64,000 bases of DNA from Algoriphagus sp. (GCF_030694375.1 NZ_JAUXYL010000007.1:124001-188000); one strand, 5' to 3'. Positions 1 through 9,886 are shown, numbered from the stretch's first letter. The notes: generated from the letters alone by a model not told the origin. Program-made: numbers and translations.

Positions 1-297
1 CCTGCCCTATCATGTAAAAACCTCTAAAAATCAGCATTTTAATACAGGACAGTACAGGATACCTTACCCTAAAAAATCCTCAGCCAAAAACAATCCAAAA
101 CTAAAAATAACCAGTACTATTACATCCACTACAAGCAGGATAGCACAGGATAGTATCAGCCTTTATTATAGATATAAGAATACTTGAACCAACATTAATT
201 TGATCTTTATTTATACTATTTAAGTGTTAGGATACTTTATACTTATTGAAATTCCCCGTCTTTCTGCTTATACTTAACACCAAATGCAATCCTACCT

Positions 298-3200
298 ATG
301 ATCAACCCAAAAATCACCCAAGCCTCCGTTCTTTTTTTAATTTTTCTGCTGATTTTTTCCTCTTGTTCCCAGGATAAAACCCTCGAGCTCCGCAAAAATT
401 CACGAATCACCCTGCTAGGAAACAACCTTGGCTCTCGGATGATGGACTATGGGCTTTTCGAGACCGAAATGCACCTCCGATATCCTGACAGTACACTATT
501 CATCCGGAATCTAAGTGACCCGGGTGACACACCGGGATTCAGGCCTCGATCAGGAACAAATGACCCTTGGGCTTTTCCAGGAGCCGAAGATTTTCAGACA
601 GAATATGCCACCAAATCAGGAAGTGAAGGATTTTTGGAAAAGCCCGACCAATGGCTTACCAGGTTACAAGCTGATATTGTGATAGGATTTTTTGGTTTTA
701 ATGAGTCTTTTCAGGGTAAAGAAGGACTTGAGAATTTCAAAGCAGAATTGGAAGCCTGGATTCTTCATTCAAAAGCCCAACAATACAATGGCAAAACAAC
801 TCCTCAACTCGCCTTGGTTTCCCCCATTGCTTTTGAAGATATCTCAGCGATAAAGGACGTCCCTAACGGAAAAAAAGAGAACGAAAATCTGAAGCTTTAT
901 ACTGAGGCAATGAAAGACGTGGCGACAAAGCATGAATTGCTTTTCGTCGATGCCTTTAGCCCAAGTCAGAAATGGTACAAGGAATCGGAAGCGCCCCTGA
1001 CCATAGATGGCTCACAACTAAACGAGAGAGGCTATGCAAAATTGGCTGTCTTATTGGCTGACAAACTTTTCGGAAAGGAAAACCACAAAGCCGAAGCAAA
1101 TCGGGAACTGATCCATCAGGCCGTGATGGAAAAAAATTGGATGTGGACCAATGACTACAAAATCCCGAACGGAGTCCATGTCTTTGGGCGTCGATACGAT
1201 CCCTTTGGTCCTGATAATTATCCTTTTGAGTTGGAAAAAATCCGTCAGATGACTGCCATTCGGGATACGGCTATTTGGGAAGCCTCAATTGGTAAAGTGA
1301 AGGATTTAGTCGCCGCAGATGCCAATACACGAAGCCTACCGGATGTCAAAACCAATTACAATCCCCAAGCCAATGGTAGCCTGGATTACAAATACGGAGA
1401 AGATGCGCTGAAAACACTCAAAGTCCCAGATGGCTACAAAATCGAACTTTTCGCCTCTGAGGATGAATTCCCTGATCTTGCCAATCCCGTTCAGCTCTCC
1501 TTTGACAATAAAGGGAGGCTTTGGGTGGCCACCATGCCAAGTTATCCGCACTACAAACCTGGAGACCCGAGACCAAAGGATAAGCTGATTATTCTTGAAG
1601 ATACTGATGGCGATGGAAAAGCCGACAAGCAAACCACTTTCGCAGACAACCTGCACATCCCCGTAGGCTTCGAGATCGCACCGGAAGGGGTTTACGTTTC
1701 GCAGGGAAACAATCTGATCATCCTGATTGATGAAAACGGAGACGACAAGGCTGATCGAAAAGAAATCCTGCTCAGCGGATTTGATGACCATGACACCCAC
1801 CACGCGATTTCGGCATTCACTACGGACGAATCCGGAGCGATTTACATGGCAGAAGGCGTTTTCCTCCACACTAATGTGGAAACTTCCTATGGGCCTGTTC
1901 GGGCTTCCAATGGGGGATTTTACCGATTTGAACCCAAACGGCACAAGCTGGAACGAGTGAATCAAGTGAACATCCCCAATCCTTGGGGGATTGCTTTTGA
2001 TGCATGGGGGCAAAACTTCTACGCCGAAACCTCCGGCCCCAATGTCAACTGGATGCTTCCAGGCTCGACCTTGCCACGATACGGAAACGGCAACTTCAAG
2101 GGACCAAACCTCATCGAAAAAGATCACATGGTTCGCCCTACTTCCGGACTGGAATTTATCTCCAGCCGCCACTTTCCGGAGGATATCCAAGGTGACCTGA
2201 TCATCAATAATACCATCGGTTTCCTCGGCACCAAGCAACACCAAGTTTTTGAAGACACTGTCGGATTTAAAACAAAGTGGAGACAGGATCTGGTGGTATC
2301 CACTGACCGAAATTTCCGTCCTGTGGATATGGAGATCGCTCCTGACGGATCACTCTACATCGTGGACTGGCACAATATCCTGATCGGGCACATGCAGCAC
2401 AATGCCCGCGATCCGCTGAGAGATCATGTGCATGGCAGGATCTATCGGGTGACCTATCCTTCCAGACCTTTGGTTACACCTGCCAAAATCGACGGAGCAA
2501 GTATCTCCGAATTGCTGGAAAATCTGAAACTCCCCGAATACCGCAGCCGCTATCGCAGCCGACGGGAACTCCGAGGCAGAGATGCAGGGGAAGTGACTGC
2601 CGCTGTGGAAAAATGGGTGGCTAGTCTCGATAAAAGTGATCCAAATTACGAGCATCACCAACTCGAAGCACTATGGGTCTCCTGGGGAGCAAATAAAGTC
2701 AATCAACCCTTGCTGAGAGAACTCTTAAAATCCTCTGACCACCGGGTACGGGCTGCGTCCACCCGAGTGCTTCGCTATACCGGACATCAGGTGAAGGATC
2801 AGACAGAACTGCTGATGGCATCAGCCAAGGATCCGCACGGAAGAGTAAGAATGGAGGCTATTGCCGCTGCCTCTTGGTTGCCAAGAGAGACTGGATTACC
2901 GATTTTGGCGGAAGCCGAAAAACAACCCAAAGACAAAACTTGGATCCCCGGCACCCTGGAAACTGCCGTGGCACATTTGAACGGACTTTCAGTCACACAG
3001 AAAAAGGAAGAAGATATCAAGTCCTCGCTGACCGGTTCGGACCGTGAGTTATTTGTGTTGGGAAAAGAAATCTATGGGCGTGAAGGTTTCTGCAGCACTT
3101 GTCATCAGGCTGACGGTGGGGGCTTGACCGCATCGCAATTCCCTCCACTTCGTGGCACGCCTTGGGTGACGGGAAGTCCCGAGCGACTGATCAAAATCGT

Positions 3201-3453
3201 CCTGAAAGGAATCATGGGGCCGATCGAAGTAGCGGGACGTGAATACCCCGGACAAGTGCCCATGACTCCTTATGAAGGCATGCTAAACGATTCTGAAATC
3301 GCGGCGGTTTTGACTTATGTCCGAAATTCCTTTGGAAATAAAGCCAGTCCCATCTCCCCCGAATTGGTCAGACAGGTACGTGAAGAGGTCAAGGACAAGG
3401 ATGGCTTCTGGAGTCCGGAGGAGCTGTTGAAGGTGCATCCGATGGAAAGGTAG
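298..3453 (+). CDS. Secreted/lipoprotein PVC-type haem-binding dehydrogenase: N-terminal SGNH-hydrolase-like region, beta-propeller dehydrogenase, HEAT-like region, C-terminal cytochrome c
   Basis: 1051-aa ORF; signal peptide with lipobox (LLIFSSCSQ); propeller motifs with DxDGDGKAD; C-terminal CSTCHQADGGG haem c motif. Confidence 0.85.
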   Translation: MINPKITQASVLFLIFLLIFSSCSQDKTLELRKNSRITLLGNNLGSRMMDYGLFETEMHLRYPDSTLFIRNLSDPGDTPGFRPRSGTNDPWAFPGAEDFQTEYATKSGSEGFLEKPDQWLTRLQADIVIGFFGFNESFQGKEGLENFKAELEAWILHSKAQQYNGKTTPQLALVSPIAFEDISAIKDVPNGKKENENLKLYTEAMKDVATKHELLFVDAFSPSQKWYKESEAPLTIDGSQLNERGYAKLAVLLADKLFGKENHKAEANRELIHQAVMEKNWMWTNDYKIPNGVHVFGRRYDPFGPDNYPFELEKIRQMTAIRDTAIWEASIGKVKDLVAADANTRSLPDVKTNYNPQANGSLDYKYGEDALKTLKVPDGYKIELFASEDEFPDLANPVQLSFDNKGRLWVATMPSYPHYKPGDPRPKDKLIILEDTDGDGKADKQTTFADNLHIPVGFEIAPEGVYVSQGNNLIILIDENGDDKADRKEILLSGFDDHDTHHAISAFTTDESGAIYMAEGVFLHTNVETSYGPVRASNGGFYRFEPKRHKLERVNQVNIPNPWGIAFDAWGQNFYAETSGPNVNWMLPGSTLPRYGNGNFKGPNLIEKDHMVRPTSGLEFISSRHFPEDIQGDLIINNTIGFLGTKQHQVFEDTVGFKTKWRQDLVVSTDRNFRPVDMEIAPDGSLYIVDWHNILIGHMQHNARDPLRDHVHGRIYRVTYPSRPLVTPAKIDGASISELLENLKLPEYRSRYRSRRELRGRDAGEVTAAVEKWVASLDKSDPNYEHHQLEALWVSWGANKVNQPLLRELLKSSDHRVRAASTRVLRYTGHQVKDQTELLMASAKDPHGRVRMEAIAAASWLPRETGLPILAEAEKQPKDKTWIPGTLETAVAHLNGLSVTQKKEEDIKSSLTGSDRELFVLGKEIYGREGFCSTCHQADGGGLTASQFPPLRGTPWVTGSPERLIKIVLKGIMGPIEVAGREYPGQVPMTPYEGMLNDSEIAAVLTYVRNSFGNKASPISPELVRQVREEVKDKDGFWSPEELLKVHPMER

Positions 3454-3832
3454 GATTTCGGATTTCGGATTTGTGATTTCGGATGTTCCGAGAACTTCAT
3501 CATTCAGGATTCAGCATTCGATGTTCAATATTTATTAAGTTATCGGTTATTGAGTTATTGGTGGGGTTGTCCGATGACCGATGTCAGAAGTCCGGTGATC
3601 GTTTTCCGGCTATCTTCGCTATTCAGTATTCTACATTCAGCGTTCATTATTGGTTATTAAGTCATTGGTTATTAAGTTGATTCAATACCCAAACCGAAAT
3701 TTCAAATTAGATGGTAAGCTATTTGTCTGCAAAGTAATCAGCATAAATGAGCTTACTCTTTGTTCATAGGATTGAGGTTCATTTTGGCCTCGTACTTCGT
3801 ATCTCGTACTTCGTAAATTTTACAAATTATTA

Positions 3833-4942
3833 ATGAAAACCCGCCTCACACTTCTAGCCTTAGCCTTACCTGTCCTTTCCTTTTCCCAATCCAAAAACCT
3901 CAGTTTTGAAAAGCAGATGATCGCCTACGAAAGCTATGAATCTGTTGGGATCATGGACGTGGACAAGGACGGCATTCCCGACTTGGTCTCGGGAAGCTAT
4001 TGGTACAAAGGGCCGAAATTTCTCGAACGACAGTTGATCGGTCAAGTGAAGCGGTTTGGGGAGTATTACGAGGATTTCTCCACCATCCCCATGGATGTCA
4101 ACGGTGACGGTCGAGTAGATTTTATCACCGGGGGCTGGTTTGAGGGCAAACTGATCTGGAAGGAGAATCCGGGCAAGGCCTCCGAATGGAAAGAACATCT
4201 TATTGCCGAAACGGGCAATATCGAAACCATCCGGGCTTGGGATATCGATGGAGACGGCACCTTGGAAATCGTCCCCAACACGCCCCGAAAGCCTCTGGCA
4301 TTTTACAAATGGGTAGCGCCAAATCAATTTGAAAAGTATGAAGTATTCGAAACCCAGGGTCATGGTTTGGGCTTTGGGGATATCAACGGAGACGGCTGGG
4401 GGGACTTGGTGAGTTCGTTTGGATGGTATGAGGCTCCGCCCGATTTGCGGTATGGGGAATGGATTTTTCACCCGACGTTCAATTTGGGAGACACCAGCAT
4501 TCCCATTATCGTCACTGATCTCAACGGAGATGGAATGAATGACCTCATCGCAGGCAATGGCCACAACTATGGCCTGTATTGGATGGAACAGGTGAGAAAG
4601 GACGGGGAAATTTCATTTGTCAAACATGATATCGATCCCTACCACGCCCAATACCATGCCTTGGAATGGGTGGATCTGGACGGTGACGGCAAAAACGAGC
4701 TGATCACAGGCAAGCGTTATCGCGCTCATAACGGAAAAGACCCGGGAGAACTGGACGATATTGGCTTGTACTACTTCAGATGGAACGGAAAGACATTTGT
4801 CAAAAATGTGATCAGCTATGGACCATTTGGAGAAGGAAAGGGTACAGGTCTTTACTTTTCCACTGGAGATCTAAATGCAGATGGCAAAATCGATATTGCT
4901 GTGGCTGGGAAAGATGGTTTGGCTGTGTTTTTTCAGAAATAG
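3833..4942 (+). CDS. FG-GAP/VCBS-repeat secreted protein
   Basis: Signal peptide and repeated DxDxDGxxD/L motifs (DVDKDGIPDLV, DVNGDGRVDF, DLNGDGMNDL, DLDGDGKNEL). Confidence 0.85.
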   Translation: MKTRLTLLALALPVLSFSQSKNLSFEKQMIAYESYESVGIMDVDKDGIPDLVSGSYWYKGPKFLERQLIGQVKRFGEYYEDFSTIPMDVNGDGRVDFITGGWFEGKLIWKENPGKASEWKEHLIAETGNIETIRAWDIDGDGTLEIVPNTPRKPLAFYKWVAPNQFEKYEVFETQGHGLGFGDINGDGWGDLVSSFGWYEAPPDLRYGEWIFHPTFNLGDTSIPIIVTDLNGDGMNDLIAGNGHNYGLYWMEQVRKDGEISFVKHDIDPYHAQYHALEWVDLDGDGKNELITGKRYRAHNGKDPGELDDIGLYYFRWNGKTFVKNVISYGPFGEGKGTGLYFSTGDLNADGKIDIAVAGKDGLAVFFQK

Positions 4943-5060
4943 GAAAAACGAAATGTGATAAAAACTCATTGTAATTTCTTGATTTTTTAAAAATATTTCC
5001 AAAAGGAACTATTTATACGTTCATTTTTTTCTATTTTTATACGTACAATATTTTCATTCC

Positions 5061-5312
5061 ATGGATACTAAACTCACATTAAAACTGGATAAAGGAATTA
5101 TCGAGCGAGCAAAAATGTATGCATCAGATCAAAAGGTTAGCCTTTCCAATCTGGTGGAAAACTACCTGAATTCTTTGAACACTAATCTCCCTTCACAAAA
5201 GGAAATTACAATTTCTCCCTTTGTTAAAAGTCTGACAAATGGCCCTACTGTTCCTGCCAATTACGATTACAAAAAAAATTATCAAGATTATTTGGAGGAG
5301 AAATATAGATGA
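5061..5312 (+). CDS. DUF6364-like antitoxin
   Basis: 83 aa, MDTKLTLKLDKGIIERAKMYA ribbon-helix-helix-like N terminus; overlaps the downstream PIN gene by 4 nt. Confidence 0.75.
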   Translation: MDTKLTLKLDKGIIERAKMYASDQKVSLSNLVENYLNSLNTNLPSQKEITISPFVKSLTNGPTVPANYDYKKNYQDYLEEKYR

Positions 5313-5725
5313 AGGTTATTTTTCTGGACACCAATGTAATTATTGATTTATTGGGTGAGAGATTCCCGTTTTACGAGTCCATTGCCAAGGTAGTAACCCT
5401 AGCAGATCGCAAAAAACTTTTATTAATGACTTCACCTATTTCTTTTACTACAGCGGAATATGTATTGACTAAGTTTGAGCCCAGGGAATCAGTATTAATC
5501 AAACTTCAAAAGTTTGCAATCCTGTGCAAAGTTGCTCAGGCTAATCAGGAAACAATTGACAAGAGCCTTTTCTCACTTTTCAAGGATTTTGAAGATGCTG
5601 TGCAATACCATTGTGCATTACAAGCTGGATGTGAAATAATTATCACAAGGAATAAGCCTGACTTTAAAAAGGCCTTCCTTCCAGTCATGACTGCAGAAGA
5701 ATTCTTATTGACTTTGATCGTCTAG
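5309..5725 (+). CDS. PIN-domain ribonuclease toxin (VapC-like)
   Basis: 138 aa, FLDTNVIIDLL N-terminal motif, acidic FEDAVQYHCAL motif, ITRNKPDF C-terminal motif. Confidence 0.85.
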   Translation: MKVIFLDTNVIIDLLGERFPFYESIAKVVTLADRKKLLLMTSPISFTTAEYVLTKFEPRESVLIKLQKFAILCKVAQANQETIDKSLFSLFKDFEDAVQYHCALQAGCEIIITRNKPDFKKAFLPVMTAEEFLLTLIV

Positions 5726-5883
5726 GGATTTTTCAACATAAAACACTTCTTCTTTTTAGTTTTCACAGAATACTCCGAATTTACCAAATGTTTAAAAACT
5801 AAGATTAAGATAAATCTGCTGACTTCGGCCTCACTGAATGAATTCCGTATCTTCATGTATTAAACCATTCAGGAAATCTCACC

Positions 5884-7308
5884 ATGAAGACATTTCATTC
5901 ACTCATCTTTTTCACATTTTTTCTCTTGTCCACCTTCACTGCTTCAGCCCAAAATGGAGAGAAGGTTTACAAAATGTACTGTACGGGCTGTCATGGTGCT
6001 GACCTCAAAGGAACACCGGCTGGCACTTCACTTTTGGTAGAAAACTTAAAGTATGGAAATGAACCTGCCGATATCAGCAAAGTCATTAGCAATGGAATAC
6101 CCAATACAACGATGATTAAGTGGGGTAGTGCCTTGCCCACACACGAAATCGGAGAGCTTACCGACTACATTTTAGGAATTAGAAAAAAACAACCAACCCA
6201 AGAAAAATCGGAAGAAATCCTGACTTTCAGCACTGAAGATTATACCCTCAAGGTGGAGAAGCTAGTCACCGAAGGACTGGTTTTCCCTTGGGGAATTGAG
6301 TTTGTAGATGAAAAGCGAGCCTTAATCTCTGGAAACAAAGGGGAGCTTTATTGGGTGGTCGATGGCAAACTCGATCCCAAACGGGTAACAGGAATACCAT
6401 TTATCTACGGAACAGACTTAGTCGGTGGGATGATGGATTTGGCTTTGGATCCTAACTATGCGGAAAATGGATGGATCTATTTCGCTTACAGTCATAATCC
6501 AAAGAATACAGCTGATAAGACTTCACCTGCTATGACCAAATTGGTCCGCGGAAAAATAAAGGATTACCAATGGGTGGAGCAAGAGACACTTTTTGAAGCT
6601 CCGGATTCGATCTTAGTCAGCGGGGGAACACGTTGGGGAAGCCGGCTTCTCTTTGACACAGATGGATTCCTGTATTTCACCACCGGAGACATGCAGCAAA
6701 GCATCGCAGAAGGGCTTAATCCTCAGTTGCCATCTCGGGCGGAAGGAAAAATTTTTCGGATTTATCCAGATGGTAGCATCCCTAAAGACAATCCCTACTA
6801 CGGACAAGAAGGAACCCTGCAAGGAATCTACGCGGTTGGCACCCGAAATGTACAAGGACTTGCTCAGCATCCAATCACCGGAAAAATCTACTTTACCGAT
6901 CACGGACCCAAAGGCGGGGACGAGGTGAACTTGCTTAAAAATGGCGGTAATTACGGCTGGCCGGTAATCACCTATGGAGTGAATTACAATGACAGTCCCA
7001 TTACCAGTCAAAGGTCCAAAGAAGGAATGGAACAACCCCTGACCTACTATGATCCTTCCATTGCGATCTGTGCGGCTGAATTTATCTATGGGAATATGTT
7101 TCCAAAATGGACCAATAACCTATTGATCACCGCGCTGAAAGATCAGGAAATCCGAAGATTGGTCATTGAAGGTGACAAAGTTTTGAGCCAAGAAGTCATC
7201 ATCAAAGGAATTGGTCGAGTGCGGGATGTCAAAATTGGGCCTGACGGAGCAATGTATGTGCTGACAAATTCTCCTGACGCGCTGCTTCGGGTGAATCCGA
7301 TGAAGTAA
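5884..7308 (+). CDS. PQQ-dependent sugar dehydrogenase (GSDH/YliI-like) with N-terminal cytochrome c domain
   Basis: Signal peptide; MYCTGCHGADLKG haem c motif; LVFPWGIEF, FTDHGPKGGDEVNLLKNGGNYGWP typical of soluble aldose dehydrogenase-like propellers. Confidence 0.9.
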   Translation: MKTFHSLIFFTFFLLSTFTASAQNGEKVYKMYCTGCHGADLKGTPAGTSLLVENLKYGNEPADISKVISNGIPNTTMIKWGSALPTHEIGELTDYILGIRKKQPTQEKSEEILTFSTEDYTLKVEKLVTEGLVFPWGIEFVDEKRALISGNKGELYWVVDGKLDPKRVTGIPFIYGTDLVGGMMDLALDPNYAENGWIYFAYSHNPKNTADKTSPAMTKLVRGKIKDYQWVEQETLFEAPDSILVSGGTRWGSRLLFDTDGFLYFTTGDMQQSIAEGLNPQLPSRAEGKIFRIYPDGSIPKDNPYYGQEGTLQGIYAVGTRNVQGLAQHPITGKIYFTDHGPKGGDEVNLLKNGGNYGWPVITYGVNYNDSPITSQRSKEGMEQPLTYYDPSIAICAAEFIYGNMFPKWTNNLLITALKDQEIRRLVIEGDKVLSQEVIIKGIGRVRDVKIGPDGAMYVLTNSPDALLRVNPMK

Positions 7309-7428
7309 GGAGTTCACAATTTAATTTGGGACTTTTTTTTATATCCTCGACTACAGGACAAAGAGTGATTTGAATTTATTGAATTTCAGGGGTTGAAAAA
7401 GGAAGCAATTTTGAAACGACCAACTAAC

Positions 7429-7686
7429 TTAAATAGGTAAACTAAGGTATTCATAGGCGGGAATCATCTCCACCACCTTACCGTTCTCTTCAAATCGATC
7501 TCGCTGATTTTCAGTCACAATTACTCCATACTCAAGATTGAAAAAATCCATAGCATGGATTAGACCTGCATATTCCCTTGCAAAATTTTCATCGGAAACA
7601 TGACAACATACTTGGATGGCATGGGATACTTCTCCTTTTTGTGAAACCACAAAACCACATTCACTCTTTTCATTACTAATGTAAGA
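7429..7686 (-). pseudogene. C-terminal remnant of a DUF4143-type AAA ATPase
   Basis: Minus-strand reading SECGFVVSQKGEVSHAIQVCCHVSDENFAREYAGLIHAMDFFNLEYGVIVTENQRDRFEENGKVVEMIPAYEYL resembles only the C-terminal nuclease-like end of that family; N-terminal AAA/DUF4143 region absent. Confidence 0.6.
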
Positions 7687-7855
7687 TGTCTTTCATTAGC
7701 AATGAAAGACTTTGAATTTACTAGCTCCTAGAACTCTCTTTTCTGTGAAAAGCTAAAATTGATTTTTAAAATAAATTTCTTTTTTCGATTATTATTTATT
7801 GTTTATCAATAAATAATTACTGTTATTTGAGGCATCAACTTTAAACTATTTAGCG

Positions 7856-8392
7856 ATGTCATCAAGAACAGATATCCTCATCAAATTCCTGCAGGTGATT
7901 TCCTGGATCACTTTCATCGGCCTCTGTGTCCAAACTGGCGCCTTGATTTTCAACTTTATCTTTACACAATTCAATCCCGTCGCAGCCAAAGATTTATATC
8001 TTGGCCTGGATCTTTCTTCATTGTTTGGACAAAACGAGATTTACTTTGGCTTCCTGTTCAGTTTCACCATTGTGGTGACTGCGATAAAAGCCTACTTGTT
8101 CTTTTTGATTACTCAGATTTTCAGCAGCCTGAACCTAGTCAAACCGTTTAGCGAGGAGATCTCCAAGTTGATAGCACAAATCAGCTATTATACTTTTTCA
8201 ATCGGTTTGATTGGTGCAATCGCTCATCGATTTACCCAAACTCTGGTGAAGAGTGGTTATGATGTCGATTCCGTTGGACAGTTTTGGAATGACTATACTG
8301 CTTTTTTGATGATGGCTGCGATAATTTTTGTGATCGCACAGATCTTTAAAAAAGGACTGGAATTACAATCTGAAAATGATCTTACTGTATAA
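7856..8392 (+). CDS. DUF2975-like membrane protein (copy 1)
   Basis: 178 aa, four hydrophobic segments, ends IFKKGLELQSENDLTV; gene order with HTH regulator typical of DUF2975. Confidence 0.8.
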   Translation: MSSRTDILIKFLQVISWITFIGLCVQTGALIFNFIFTQFNPVAAKDLYLGLDLSSLFGQNEIYFGFLFSFTIVVTAIKAYLFFLITQIFSSLNLVKPFSEEISKLIAQISYYTFSIGLIGAIAHRFTQTLVKSGYDVDSVGQFWNDYTAFLMMAAIIFVIAQIFKKGLELQSENDLTV

Positions 8393-8395
8393 ATC

Positions 8396-8941
8396 ATGTA
8401 CTATATGTCACCTAAAGCCAATACGATCATCTCAATATTCAATGGAATTTCTGCTCTTATTTTTTTAATCCTCTGTACCCAGGCAGGTGGATTGATTTTC
8501 AATTCCATTTACCTTCTTTTAAAGCCAGATGGCGCGAAAGACATGTATTTGGGGAATGACATTGAACAGCTATTTAGCTTAAGCCAACTTAATTTTTCAA
8601 TTCTATTCCTCCTAACTGTCGCTGTAATTGTTTTAAAAGCCTATACGTTTGCATTGACTATGTTGATCTTTAGCACGCTCAATTTAGTCAAGCCGTTTAG
8701 CGAAGAAATTGCATTACTGATTTTACGAATAAGCTATTTGACCTTAGCAGTAGGAATACTTGGATTCATTGCTTTCTACTATTCTGAGTGGCTAGAATCC
8801 AAGGGATTCGAACTTAGCTCTCTTCAATTCTGGTGGGATGACAATCTTGCTTACTTAATGATGGGAACTATCGTCTTTGTCTTAGCCCAGATTTTCAAAA
8901 AAGGGCTTGAACTGCAAGCCGAGAACGATCTAACCATATAA
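8396..8941 (+). CDS. DUF2975-like membrane protein (copy 2)
   Basis: 181 aa, clear tandem paralogue of the previous ORF (shared LKAY.F, LNLVKPFSEEI, IFKKGLELQ.ENDLT). Confidence 0.8.
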   Translation: MYYMSPKANTIISIFNGISALIFLILCTQAGGLIFNSIYLLLKPDGAKDMYLGNDIEQLFSLSQLNFSILFLLTVAVIVLKAYTFALTMLIFSTLNLVKPFSEEIALLILRISYLTLAVGILGFIAFYYSEWLESKGFELSSLQFWWDDNLAYLMMGTIVFVLAQIFKKGLELQAENDLTI

Positions 8942-8944
8942 ATC

Positions 8945-9163
8945 ATGCCTATAATTGTCAATTTAGATGTCATGATGGCCAAGCGGAAAATGTCCCTCAA
9001 CGAGCTTTCCGAAAAAGTGGATATCACGCTTTCCAATCTTTCTATTCTCAAAACCGGAAAAGCCAAAGCGATCCGCTTCAGTACGCTTGAATCCATTTGT
9101 GCGGCTTTGGACTGTCAGCCAGGAGATATTTTGGAGTTTAGAGAGGATGATAGTATCAAGTAG
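8945..9163 (+). CDS. Small Xre/YozG-like helix-turn-helix regulator
   Basis: 72 aa MPIIVNLDVMMAKRKMSLNELSEKVDITLSNLSILKTGKAKAIRFSTLESICAALDCQPGDILEF. Confidence 0.9.
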   Translation: MPIIVNLDVMMAKRKMSLNELSEKVDITLSNLSILKTGKAKAIRFSTLESICAALDCQPGDILEFREDDSIK

Positions 9164-9244
9164 CTGGTATCAAGTATCAAGAACTTCGGTGTTCGATATT
9201 CAGAATTTTTTAAATTTCGAATGTAGAACATCGAATATCGAATA

Positions 9245-9886
9245 TTGAAGAATTCCATCCTCCAGACCAACCCCCAAGTTGACCGCTTCCTTCTCGAAGG
9301 CTGCATGCGCTGCGAAAAGGGCGCAACACCAGCCTGCAAAGTTCACCGCTGGACACCGATTCTTGAGCAGTTGCGGCAGGTTCTTCTGGATACAGAACTT
9401 ATTGAGGAGCGCAAGTGGGGAGTGCCTGTTTACACTTTGAATGGGAAAAATGTGATTCTCCTAGGCGTCTTCAATGATTCCTGTGTGATTAGCTTTATCA
9501 AAGGAAGTCTGATGAAAGATCGGGAAGGAATTTTCGAACTTCCCGGTCCCAATTCACATGAAGGTCGAATCATTAGATTTACCCAAATGGAAGATCTGGA
9601 AAGGGTAAATTCAGTCTTAACTCAGTATATCCAAGAAGCCATCGAAGTTGAGAAATCAGGTAAAAAACCAGAGATTCCCATTCGTGGTGGAATGGAAATT
9701 CCCGAGGAACTAACTCAAAAATTCAAGGAGCATGAAGGACTTGAAAAAGCATTTTTTGCCCTTTCTCCCGGGAGGCAGCGAGGCTATTTGATTCACTTCA
9801 CCGGAGCCAAACAAGTTGAAACGCGACTGAGTAGAATTGAAAAATGTGTGGAGAAGATTATGGTAGGAAAAGGGATGATGGAATGA
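9245..9886 (+). CDS. YdeI/DUF1801-like (OmpD-associated type) protein
   Basis: 213 aa ORF; ERKWGVPVYTLNGKNVILLGVFNDSCVISFIKGSLMKD and C-terminal AFFALSPGRQRGYLIHFTGAKQVETRLSRIEKC motif. Confidence 0.85.
   Translation: MKNSILQTNPQVDRFLLEGCMRCEKGATPACKVHRWTPILEQLRQVLLDTELIEERKWGVPVYTLNGKNVILLGVFNDSCVISFIKGSLMKDREGIFELPGPNSHEGRIIRFTQMEDLERVNSVLTQYIQEAIEVEKSGKKPEIPIRGGMEIPEELTQKFKEHEGLEKAFFALSPGRQRGYLIHFTGAKQVETRLSRIEKCVEKIMVGKGMME

Noticed and set aside
1336-2244. 302-aa minus-strand ORF opposite the haem dehydrogenase
   Set aside because: Antisense shadow of a strongly supported coding frame; no recognisable domain.
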